A DNA stretch of 39,462 nt. Origin: Bisporella sp. PMI_857 (taxonomy: Eukaryota > Ascomycota > Leotiomycetes > Helotiales > Helotiaceae). Within the stretch, counting starts at the first letter, position 1, and every line of letters starts with the position of its first letter. Under the pieces are notes generated by a model, which saw nothing but the letters and a program-made list of their open reading frames with translations, was not told where the DNA came from and made no database searches. Below, one piece after another: positions 1 to 11,400 of this stretch. A program made the translations under genes and the position numbers. The stretch covers positions 1 through 39,462 of the forward strand of contig JAJSPD010000165.1 of NCBI GenBank assembly GCA_021307315.1, written 5' to 3'.

Positions 1-1535
1 CCAAAGCATCCAACAACTCAATCCAATCTCCCAATTCTCTCTCGCGACTATTGAATGTCTCTAGCATTGTCAAGTCACGGACTCTGAGCATCGCTTCCAC
101 GTTTACGTCTTCATTGTCGCCAGGAACTGGCAGCACGGTATCCATGATTATCAAGCGTGATCCTGGCTTGGCCGATAGCGCAGGCATCAAATTCTGCAAG
201 ATAGAGACAGCTTCTTGATATGGCCAGTCATGACTACGAGATTAGGGGTTAGTTTTTGTCAGAACTACTCGAAGGTTAAAACATTTTTTGTGATTTCACG
301 TACAGTATCATACGAAGGAGGTACACCGAAGCACCTACGACAGGCTGCGGAGTGAAGAAGTTGTATGCTTGACAACTGATTCGAGACCGCACCGAGGCTG
401 GAGTTGATGCAAGGTTGTTTTGAGCGAGTGCGATAGTATCTGGTAAATCCTGAACGACAATTTGTAGCTGGGGAAATACAGTCGCAAGTGCGATGCTAGC
501 ATGACAATTGGACCCACCAACCTAAGCCGTCGGCGTCAGTATTTGTGATGCAACCTTTGATTTTGCGGGGAATATTTCTGGCATACATCAACTACAGTAG
601 CATCTCCCAGGCTCGCCCAGTCAAACCCATGGACCAAGTGATCAATCTTGGTGCCTTCACTTGCAGTCACATTCTTCATGTATAAAGAGAACTTCTTTCT
701 CAAGTCTGGTGTTTGAGCAAGATAGTCGAAAAGGGCAACTCCGTGTTCTTTGCAAGATTGAATGCTGTCTGTGTTTTCGACTCCGTCGTCCCCCATTTTT
801 CAGTAGCTTCAACCAGTTTTGTTGGTCCCAGGGAAGATGCTTCAGCTATGAACAAAGCCCAGTCTAAAAGGTTCGAATTGGTGACCAGAAGAGCAGAGGT
901 TGCACTGTGAGCCAGCTCATTGGGCTGAGGTTCTTGCAAGAAACCACTTAGCATTGCCATTCGAGCTATTCTTTTTAGTTGCGAGAGTGGTACACTCGCT
1001 ATGGTAGCCACTTCTGAATACGGGACAGAGCCAGTCAGAGGAATGAATGAAAGGATCCGAAAGTGGCAGAGCCAGTGGATACATCCAAGGTTCTGGAACT
1101 ATACAAGGACACCGTTAGCCTTAGACATCTCTAGACTTTGAGTTTTTGAAGATTCATTCTTAGTTTCTCAATAAAGCACCTTTATTCTTCCTCAGTATTG
1201 AATGTTTAAGAATTCATTTGTGTAGTAGATATCAAGCCCGCTTTGATTCCTAGGAAAACGAGCAGAGCATTGCGATGACGACTTACATGTATCGCCAGGC
1301 GTGGGATGTACTCACTCGGCTCGGTGGCTAGCTGTTGAATCCTGAGCGCAGCAGCTAGGAGGGACTGCCGAGCCTGGAGAACATTCAAAGGGGTAGTAGA
1401 TGGTAAGGTAACTCTCGAACCACCAGCTCCGAATGAAGGGCAAGGAATATTGGAGGATAAGCAGTACCCTTCAATGACCTTGGCGGCTGAGCAAATCGTC
1501 TCGGCGTAGGTTTGCAAAGGAGATGGGTTACACAT
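1..1535 (-). CDS. Caffeate/COMT-type O-methyltransferase, 3' end outside window, one-base frameshift
   Basis: SAM-dependent O-methyltransferase of the plant-caffeate/fungal cluster type, probably methylating a phenolic hydroxyl of the polyketide. Exons read 1535-1287, 1092-587, 521-304 and 233-<1; introns are GT-AG (194, 65 and 70 bp). An N-terminal dimerisation/helical part is followed by the Rossmann SAM site VVDV|GGSNCHAS, split by the second intron, and by LHDW, which carries the catalytic His of this family (just after the third intron). The start at 1535 gives the usual N-terminus. Oddity: exon 2 changes frame at the AAAA run 729-732 (minus TTTT). One missing T breaks the conserved PFFDYLAQ motif; upstream the frame runs to a stop, downstream the rest of the family match continues in another frame. 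This is either a real disabling deletion or a homopolymer sequencing error. No other lesion is seen before the window edge. The family call is firm; function in this strain is uncertain. Confidence 0.85.
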
Positions 1536-3605
1536 TTTGATTTGAGGGATAACTGCTACCTCCCATTTCTCAATTTTTGAGAAACAGGTCGTTGTTATCC
1601 ATCAGCCACCCTGGCACGAAAGCTCTTAGGTTGAAGCTAAACGAGTCCTAAAAGGGGAGATGACGAAACTAAAGCACCTTTACCGGCATTGCACAATGCA
1701 GGTGTAAAGTGCTCCGGCTACTGCTCCATCAAATAATGGCCAATACTATCGAGCAGATAGCAGCCGTCGGCCTTCGGATTTCGGCGGGGAAATCATGAAG
1801 ATCATTCCGCGCCGACATCCCACCTTGTGTAACACCAACGGTTCATGTACTCTATCTCTGCTATTAGTTACTGAAATACTAAATCCTTGGTAGATCACCA
1901 CAAATTATTTTTGGATCCTTGACCCTCCAAAGTTGCCATGTGCAGGAATCGGACGATTACTCTACAGGGACCCTGATATTTCCAAAATCTGCAGACCGAT
2001 TACCCATAGACGGAGCCGGAAACGCACAGGCATATAGGCCGTTATCGCTATGGCATATTACCCCAGTTCGGCCCGCCCGGCTCCCTTTCGGCCTCCTTTC
2101 GGTTTCCCTTTAGAAATTAAGCTTTCCCACCGCTTGTGTATCCGTAAGGCTAACAGCCCAGATGTAAAGACAATTCAAGCCAATGCTTATGTATCAGGGT
2201 ATTTCCCTATTGGCGACAATTTCCTGGACCGTTTGGGCTTATAAACCTGCTGGCAAAAGGGCAAGAGAATAAGCCTTTAAGGGTAAAACCCAAGAAGGCA
2301 AAGACTCAATTCTTGGGGAAGAATTGGTGAGGAAAAGCTCTCAGGATCCAGGGGAAAAAAAGATAAGAATAGGAATGGCGAGATCAAGAAGAGAGTGGGA
2401 TAAGATGAGATTACAAAATGCTAATACTGCGTGGCGGCGGCCAAAAATGTTCAAATTTGATTCTACGTAAGTCAAGGCTGGCACTCGTATACGCCCCCCA
2501 CTCAATAAATAAACGTACGTGGGGCTAAGAGGTAAGATAGTAAGTAGTGTTACAATGACTGCAGATTACATTCGACTTCTTTTACTGGATTGCACGAATG
2601 GGGCTGAGTTTTAATGAAAATGTAGATAAGAGAAATCTCGCCATAACAATAGGAGCACTACAATCCTGTGGAAGCGGCTGAACGTTATGCCCGCTGATGC
2701 GCCGCAAGTTGACGGCCAGCTGAATTAATCTCATTAGCACAGGCGCATGTGCCAAATGCATAAGGGTGCGCTTGCAGGTGGGCGGAATATAATTCAAGCG
2801 CAGAGAACTGTCGCGAAATCAGTGCAATAACAGCTTTGCTTAATTGATTAATAGACCTCTCTTAACCAATATCCATCTTAATCAAAATCAAATCTCCTAT
2901 AAATCAATCATGAATAATCTTAAGTAGTCACGTGTATCACTAATTAGGAAAGCGGTGAGTCGGAATACGAAAGTAGCGAAAAGGACTTTTGTTAAATTCT
3001 GTAACTTATTAGCGGCTTTTGTATTAAATCTAGATTAGTAGATTGATTTTAAGGCTATAAACAGTAAAATTATGCAATTATACTATTAATATATTATTGA
3101 ATATAGAATACAGTTAATTCAAACTCCAGTTCTTATTATTGGTTGCAGGATGCGAAGAGGTATATTGCTCTTGCATGTTTGAAACGCCTCAGGAAGTCTC
3201 ACCAATACGCAGTCATCTCTTGTCCGTGCAACCTCTCGGGAGGGGTTTAGAAACGACCCCGCATCTCTCAGGTTATCCTCGCCCTTTGGATTGATATTAA
3301 GCTACCAAGTCATGCAAGTATCTGGTCAGCTACTGCATACTGCTTTAGATCTCAGTCTTCTAAAGTGCTACCGAAAAGGCTTCTTTATGCCACTGCATGC
3401 CAAACTACCAGTCTGGATTGCTAGAATATATTGATCGTCAAGTTCTCTGCATTCGAAGAAGGTAAACTATGCGAGATACACTGTCTTCAAGTGTCTAATG
3501 AATATAGGTTGAGATAAGGATATCACCGCAGAAATTTGTCTTGAAAAGCCAAACCTATTACTAAATATTTGAGTAACTGGAACCTCTGGAACACCCCTTA
3601 AGATT
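1536..3605. other. Divergent intergenic region between O-methyltransferase and regulator
   Basis: About 2 kb with no convincing gene. It must hold the promoters of the leftward O-methyltransferase and the rightward regulator. Short open stretches near 1919-2244 and 2582-2797 show no recognisable family and have no splice-consistent extension. The segment from about 2860 to 3130 is AT-rich. I searched by eye for the AflR-type palindrome TCG-N5-CGA and found none here. Confidence 0.5.
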
Positions 3606-4793
3606 ATGGAATCTACAGACTGGTTGTGGACGGGCGATATCGTTAACGAAGAGTCGCCTGTGCAATTTGTTCAGCCAGTTCGATCAACCTACAAGCCTCG
3701 GAACAAGCTCAGAGACAGCTGTAACAGCTGTGCATTATCAAAAGTAAAATGCAGTAAGGAGCAGCCCATCTGTGCTCGCTGCGAAGACCGGGAGATCTTG
3801 TGCCAATACAGTCCAACCCGAAGAATCGGCAAAAGACGAGCATGGCCTCTACCAAAAACCGATGGAGTAGCTACAGGCACCCCAATAGCGTTGGCTCAAG
3901 AGGCTATTTTACCAATAAGCGATTTCCGCGGCTTCAACAAGCCAACTTTTCCAAGCCCCACTGAGCAGGCTCTCTTTAGTTTTTCAATGGATACACCAAT
4001 GTCATACGGGGTCATGGCATCAGCCGATCCAACTATAGCGCCAGGGAGTTTTGAAGACTGTGATTCCCTACTCAGCATCTTTTCCAAGCCGAACATGGTT
4101 ATGAGCAGCTCGAGCTCCAGTGCTGCGCTAGATTCAGTGCCAAATAAGTCCCAACACTGTATAGGCAGCGCGATCGAGCTGCTGACGAATCTCTATAGGC
4201 CACCCACTACGTGCACATTGCTCTCACCAGCAGCAAACTTGAGCCTGGAACCGATCTTTCCGCAAAGTATTATGCGACCGATGGACCATGTTCTTTCTTC
4301 CAACAGAGACAGTTTGAACGCTATCAATCTGATACTCAGCTGTCCTTGCTCGCTTGATGTCCAACTTGTGCTCCTCCTTACATCGATAGTATCTAAAATC
4401 ACAAGCTCCTACTCTGAGATAGCGCAGGAGACTGCAGCACAGTCGCCACTGCTCAACCCCACAACCGCGTCTACCCCACTTAGTGGTCTGGAATACGGGC
4501 TGAGCCAGCCGATTGAACTCGAGGATTATAGAGCCGATGGGACTGGAGAGAAGAAGAAAGAAGAGCAGTCAATTTTATGTCAGTTGCACCTTTTGGTAAG
4601 GACAGTGGAGAACCTAGTGAGCAAGTTTGCAGATATTACAAAGCAGGAAGGTGCGCGCCAATGCGGGGGCTTGGAGAATAGCACGGAGCAGGATCTCTTG
4701 GTGGCCTCTGTATTTTCTCATTTGGAGAAGTACTTGAGATGCCAGGCTCAGATGCTAGCACAAGACATTGTTGAGTCGCTTCGTCGGGCTTAA
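3606..4793 (+). CDS. AflR-like Zn2Cys6 transcription factor (395 aa)
   Basis: Pathway-specific activator candidate, nuclear. Uninterrupted 395-residue frame from the ATG at 3606. Residues about 38-66 contain a Zn2Cys6 binuclear cluster with spacing C-x2-C-x6-C-x6-C-x2-C-x6-C (CNSCALSKVKC followed by CARCEDREILC), and a basic stretch RRIGKRR directly after it. The CNSCALSKVKCSKE form is typical of the AflR/aflatoxin-regulatory family. A Ser-rich middle and a C-terminal segment (VRTVENLV, then FSHLEKYLR) also fit the AflR C-terminal domain. It lies between the O-methyltransferase (divergent) and the 3' end of the HR-PKS (convergent), as expected for a cluster regulator. It is intronless, unlike its intron-rich neighbours. 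Target genes are inferred only from position. Confidence 0.92.
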   Translation: MESTDWLWTGDIVNEESPVQFVQPVRSTYKPRNKLRDSCNSCALSKVKCSKEQPICARCEDREILCQYSPTRRIGKRRAWPLPKTDGVATGTPIALAQEAILPISDFRGFNKPTFPSPTEQALFSFSMDTPMSYGVMASADPTIAPGSFEDCDSLLSIFSKPNMVMSSSSSSAALDSVPNKSQHCIGSAIELLTNLYRPPTTCTLLSPAANLSLEPIFPQSIMRPMDHVLSSNRDSLNAINLILSCPCSLDVQLVLLLTSIVSKITSSYSEIAQETAAQSPLLNPTTASTPLSGLEYGLSQPIELEDYRADGTGEKKKEEQSILCQLHLLVRTVENLVSKFADITKQEGARQCGGLENSTEQDLLVASVFSHLEKYLRCQAQMLAQDIVESLRRA

Positions 4794-5446
4794 TGATGAA
4801 GGCGAGGTGACGTTGTTCTTGTGTATAGTATGAAGGTGGTTTGCAATTTGGCTGCAGTACATTTGATATACAGGGTGGTATTTCCTATTTTGGCAGTGGG
4901 AGTAGCTATTCAATATTTTGCTTCGAGGGCATGATATCGCCACTCGTTCGATAGGAGTTAGGAGGCTTTGTAAAGAATAAAATTTATATCTAGTGATTTG
5001 CAACCTACAACGCCTCGATATTGTAAGAGTTAGTGGTAGGCTCCGATGAAAGAGCAAACTTGCTTGTTAAGCAAGACCTTGTCATGATGTCCTAATCTCA
5101 TTTACGCTCATGGCCAATTTTAAGCGCACCCGGCATTATGTGAGAGTTTTTCCTCACCTGACGACTGATGCACAATTTAGAAAGAGACAGTAGATATTTG
5201 AGAGGAAGAAGTAAGCTTTGCAGTAGTACAATTCAATCATATACATGCTAGTGTAATACGATGAGATAGCTAGAAGACTAGTGCGGACTAGCACAGAAAC
5301 ATTTCCTTGCTCACCCTGAATTACTCACCTATTTCCCTTCTATATCAATGGGAAGACTGAAACACTTCTATTCATTGAGAAGAGATATACGGAACGAAGA
5401 AAGATAGCCTGACAGGGCAGGAGAGGATCAAACGTTAAGAACTTCC
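4794..5446. other. Convergent intergenic region, regulator and HR-PKS 3' ends
   Basis: About 650 bp between two converging genes, holding both 3' untranslated regions. I see no coding family, repeat or RNA gene here. Confidence 0.5.
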
Positions 5447-8400
5447 CTAACCCCTGGCCCTAAATTTGTCTCCCAACTTCGCAGCAGCCTGCGACCCCAG
5501 GTGCTCAATATTCTCACTCCTCATAATCTCCAGCGGCGTAAACTCGGCCCCAACCTTCTGCCTCAACCAGTTCCTCAGCTCTATACTGACCAGTGAATCA
5601 ACACCTATAGAACTAAGTGGCACGCTGATGTCCAATTCTTCTCGCATCATGAATCCTTGCAATGTGCTACCAATCTCCTTTGCAAGAAGTCTAATAGATT
5701 CTGGCGACGAGAGAAGAAGAGGGTTTGTGCTAGCATCGAAGAGTAATTGTTTAAGGTTGTTATCATTGGTTGGCCCATGCAAAATAGTAGTGTCCTCGAC
5801 TTCAAAGTTATGATACACTGCTGCACGTGGGTCTCTCTTCCACAGTGTGCGGTTATTAGGTGCTGATAAGGGGAGAGAAGAACGCATGCCAATGGCAATT
5901 TGGCTCTGTTTCCCAATTCCTGCAGCCCAAGCCTGTGGGTGCGAGCGGTTGATCATTAGTTGCAAGGAATCGAGGAGGTCCTGTTCGTGCAGGATGTGTA
6001 TGGCGCCAGCACGGTGAGCTTCCAGGATGTCTGCATTTTGGTTAAGATATCCAACATCATCCATGGCTCCGATGTCGAGGACAGAGGCAGGGAGATCTAA
6101 TGTGTGTCGGTACTGGACGAATGAATCCAGAAAAGTGTTTGCAGCGGCGTACTAGATTTACGGAGTCAGTATTTTCAGCTCCAGGTGTTCGGAGGTTATG
6201 TTCCACATACGTTAGCTTGCCCTGGTTGCCCGCCTACCCCAGATGAGGAACTGAACATGACAAAGAAGTGCAGGGGTTCTTTCTGCAGAAGTGACAGCTT
6301 ATGCAAGTTCCAAGTTCCCTGTACTTTGGGCCGTGTAGCTGCTTGCCACTGCTCAAAGCTCATATCGAGTAGCGCCGCATCCTGAAATACTATGAGTATT
6401 ATAGTAGGGGTTTTGGACAGAGTGACACTTACATTTAGTACCATGGAGGCTTGGAGAATGCCACCAATCTGCTTTTTAGCTTCGAGGATGGCTTTTCGGA
6501 TATCGGTGATTCTGCAAACATCGCCAGAGACAGCCTGCACAATACATCCCTGCGCCTCAAGCTCTAAGAAATAAGGATCATTCTTTGCTACCGAGCCTGC
6601 AGACCTAGAGAAGAAGATTATATGTCGAGCGCCCCTCTGCACAAGCCACGATGCGACTGAGCGCCCAAGCCCACCGAGTCCGCCTACCAAAAGGTACGCC
6701 TTATCGGGGCTGAAGAACAGCTGACTGGAGTCAGTTTTAACCAAAAGCTTGTCAGCTTGATTGGCGAGGGAGACAACGATTTTCCCAATATGCTGCCCCT
6801 TCTGCATGTGTCTAAAAGCATCTTCAACTTTGCTGGCTTCAAACTCTTTGATGGGTTGAATAGGTTTTATATGCCCCTGATTGAACAAGTCAATCATGCG
6901 AATAAGTAGACTAGAAGTTGTAAGTAAACTCCATGGATTCAAAACTTTGATTTCTTACCTATTCATGATCTTGGGCCGGTCGGCACACATTTGAGATATA
7001 TCGACTCCCATGAAAGACCGATTTTGTAGGAAAGGGCTCATTTCTAAGGTGGCTCGACCAATGAAATCCCTCTTACCAATCTCTATCATAGTCCCAAATT
7101 CTGCCACACAGTCCCATGATGCATGAAGAAGTTCCCCAGAAAGTGAATTGAGAACGAGGTCTACACCCCTGTTGTTGGTCTCAATCATGAGGTGTCGTAG
7201 AAAGCTAGTGTCTCTGGAGTTGAAGATCCTGTTCTTGGAGATCCCGAAAGTAGATACCAGGTAGTCTACTTTCTCTTCATTTCCAACTGTACAGAAAATC
7301 TATGATGTATTAGATACGCGTGCAGAGAAGAAATGGGTTTCACCTACTTCGGCCCCGATCATCTTGGCGACCTGTATAGCTGCAATACCAACACCCCCAC
7401 AAGCAGAATGGATGAGTATACTTTGATCTCGGTTTAGTCTTCCAAGATCAATCACAGAGTAGATGACTGTGCTATAAACACATGGCATTGTTGCAGCCTC
7501 AACAAATGAGAGGGCATCCGACATTCGGGTGCATAAATATTTGCTGGCGGTGAGGGTGCTGGCAAATGACCCGCCGGCAACGCAAATTACTCGGTCCCCA
7601 ACCTTGAAGCCATCGACATTGCTTCCTACATTTCGAATGACTCCGGAACATTCGCAGCCAAGAGCCCCAGCACCATTCTCCTGCTTTGGATCGGTAACAA
7701 GACCCATGGTGATCATAACATCTCTAAAATTCAGGCCAATGACTGCGGGTTCTACTTCAACCCAGTCCGGATCCAAGGATGGCAGAGGCTGTACTTGCTT
7801 CCAGCACATCGTCTGCAAAGAGCCTGGCCGAATGATAGCAAGTTGCTTGGGTAAAGATTGTTGTTCTTTCTCTGCCAACTGCTCTGAGACGGATATCCAA
7901 TGGAAATTGCTAATCTTAACAGCTCCGCCGGAATATGCGTACTCAAGAACAGGTTTCATGTCCTCCTGGACGCGATGTTCAAACTGGTGAAGCACGTCGG
8001 TCACCGTCTTCCAAGCTTCAGTATCAAAACTTTCAAGTTCTAGAGTTGCGATATCGATCTGAAGCTCGGCGCGGATGGTTCTGGCAAATCCAAGAATAAG
8101 ACTGTATCTAGGGTCCTTGCAGTTGATTTGGCAGGCGCCGGTGATCCATAGAATACCGGAGTCTTTGATCCTACCCAAGAAGTCTCTTATAGCTTTGAAG
8201 TCATTTTCAGACGCATTATGAATGAAGGGCGCATTCAGGTCCAGGAGTGAGACGATAGTTTGACCAGGATTAGGTGTTCCATCCAGTGTGCAAAGATCAA
8301 TCTCAAATCCACTTTCTTTGAAATGTTTCTGCACATCTTTATTAGTGTTGCTTATCCCCTGAAGAATTGTGATCCGTTTTAAAGAGTGTTTCTGGCATGC

Positions 8401-11400
8401 TGGCATTGCGATTATATTACTATTGAACTGGCCATCGAATGCAATGGCATTGATCCCACCAAAGCCAGCGCCTTTTAGCTCGACCTCCCAACGCTTGGGG
8501 GTAACATAAGGCTCATCAACACGCCCGTCTGCTTCGCCAAGCCACCAGCCAGGTAGGACACCCTGCACACATTAGTAGCCGGATTAAACCATTTGATTCT
8601 GCTTACCATAACATAGTTGGTCCATTTTGTTCTTGGAGTTAACTCTTGAAGAAGTAAGCGTCCTCTTGGGTGCAGAAGTTTCCTCACATTGGTTAAAGTC
8701 TGGCTTAGAGAAGGTGTTGCGTGTAGTACCTGGTATTTATATGAGTATTGCAACACACTTTATAAAATTTCGCTCCATAACTCCTGGCACTCTTGATATT
8801 TGTATTGGATTTGAACATCGAAAATAAACTTGATTATTCATTTTGATGAGATTTTTAAACGAATCCGAATTTGGAAAAACTCATAAATAAATAATACTTG
8901 AGAAATTAAAAAAATGGAGAAACTAAGCTATGTCTAACATTCAAGTCTGAGAGAGCATGGAACAAAGGGTGTCATAAGTAATGGCGCGGATTGTTGAGAT
9001 TAAAACACACTTACATTGCAAGCAACAATGAGATCGAATGACTCTAGCTCAAATCCTTGCTCAGCAGGATCCTTCGAAATGTCCAGGATAGCATACTTTA
9101 AGCCGCCGACGTCTTTAAATCGTTCCTTGGCACCAGGAAAGAACCCAGCAGATATATCGGTATAAGTATAAGAAGAGAACATTCTCTCCCCATACTCAGA
9201 CTTCAAGAACGGCAGAATAGTGGAAGTGGTACCGCCCGTCCCGGCTCCGATCTCCAAAATCTTCAGGTTTGGCTTGTAGTGAGAAAGAAGCTTAAAAAAT
9301 TGGCCATAATCCCAGAGTTGCATGTAGTCATAGATACTAGTCAATACGTCATCCTGTAGCAGAAGATCTAGGGGGTCAGCCTCCCCAGTGAAGATTACTT
9401 CGTTGGATTGGAATATCCGATGGACCGCAGTAGACACGGCCGCTGCCTCAGTCTCGCAGAGCTGTGAGAATAGTTCGTTGATCAAAGTTGTCCTCTCATG
9501 GCTGCTTAGCGAAACAATTTTGGCGGAGTCTGCAACATTGGGGTATTTGTCTTCAAGTGCTGTCTCGCGTTGCGCATCATTCCAGGCGCGGAACTTCCTC
9601 ATGAATTGTGCTTTGCACTCCAGTGTCCGGAGCTGTTGGCTTGTCTCTACCATGCACGCCAGAGCAAATTTCTCTAGCAAATGGTGTTCAGCGGTGATGT
9701 CTTTCGCAGGCTTCATTAAAGTGGCAACGTCGAGAAAGTTCAGGTCGCGATCCCATTGTAACTCGGTAGCTGCGTGTGGATCCGGATCACTGGAATTACC
9801 ATTGTCTCCAAGGGAGGAAAATTGCATGTTCTTGATACTAAAGACATTGCTCCCATCGGGTGATGTTCCTAGAAGGTTTCCGCTCAAAGCTGCACCACTG
9901 AGAAACGTCTCCGCTTGCACATTAATAGCACCCTGGGTGGGCCGAACACAGAGCTCCTCGATCGAAACTGGAAGAAAGAGCGTGTCAAAGAATCGTGGAA
10001 TTCCTTTGAAGAAAGCGACAGTCAAGAGCTGGAAGGAAGAATCAAGCATGGTAGGATGCAGTGGATAAGTTGAATCCTTCGGGTCAGGCTGCTCCTGGAC
10101 TAGTAATGCCGAAGCCTTAGTCTCTGACACATGAGCATGGATCTTTCTTAAGCAGCGAAACTTTGGCCCGTAATTCATCCCAAACCGTTTCATGACAGAG
10201 TACCAGGCGCTCGGTAAAACATTTCGATCAAGAGACTGGTTGAATAGATGAGTACTCGGAATCCCTTCCCCAGACTTAACTTGCCCAGTGATATGCTTAA
10301 TCCAAGTCTTGCCCGATAATGAGGACACTGAGAAGTCGTACCAGGCGGAATCGAGGGTTGTTGTAAGCCTAACAGGACGCAGGTTGGTGACAATTTCAAC
10401 CGCATTATCCTCCTGTAGAACAAGAGCTGTAGTAATCGAAACCTGCCTTAAGGTATATTCAAGAGACCCGAAGAGTTGTCTTATGGCTTCCCCTATCATA
10501 GCAATAAATCCGGCTGCTGGGAACAAGATATCTTGGGCTATCTCGTGCTCGCGGATCCATGGTTGGTGATCCAATTTCAGCATCTTTCGCCAAGATGGGT
10601 TAATATCTGTGCTTTGGACAACCCGAGTCCCTAATATGTCATGGGGCAAGAACTTCCTTAATCTCCAATCTCTGGATAGCCGACTTTCGGCCCAGTATTT
10701 ATCTTGGTAATGCCATGGATAGGGTGGGAGGTTTGTCAGGATCTGGCCGCGGGGGATGATACGGGTGAAGTCAACGTCGATTTTCCTGAGCCAGAGTTGC
10801 CCCGCGGTGTTGAGCAAATCGAGCACAGAATTGCTGTTCCTAATCACGGTGGGAACGTAGTCAACGCCTTTTTCGTTGTTTAATGATTGACGAATAGGCC
10901 CTGCAAGTGCTGAATGAGGGCCAATCTCCAAAAATGTCTTCGGTGAAGCTAACGTTGATAATGCAAGCTCGACTGCGGAGCGGAATAGCACCGGCGAAAC
11001 TAGGTTATTTACCCAGTAAGGGCCTGAGAGAGCGCCTTCGTCTTTCACAATCTTCCCCAAAACAGACGAGTAGAAAGGCACTTGGGGTTCTTTGGCATTG
11101 ACCCTTTTTGCCAGCATTCTAGCATACTGATGAGAAACCGAAGACATATGATCTATCCAATTTGTTAGTCTCGCCAATATCTTTGGGAATGCGAAGAATA
11201 GAAAGCTTACACGAGTGATAAGCACACTCAACTCGTAATGATCGAACTAGCACATCTGGGAATTTATGCTGGATATCTTTCATAATGCCTTCGAGTATAT
11301 CAATGTCTCCGCTCAGAGTAACGCTTCCAGGACTATTGTCGCATCCGATTATGACACCTGCTTGCAAGAATGGGGCAACCTCCAATCGTCCGAGCCCAAT

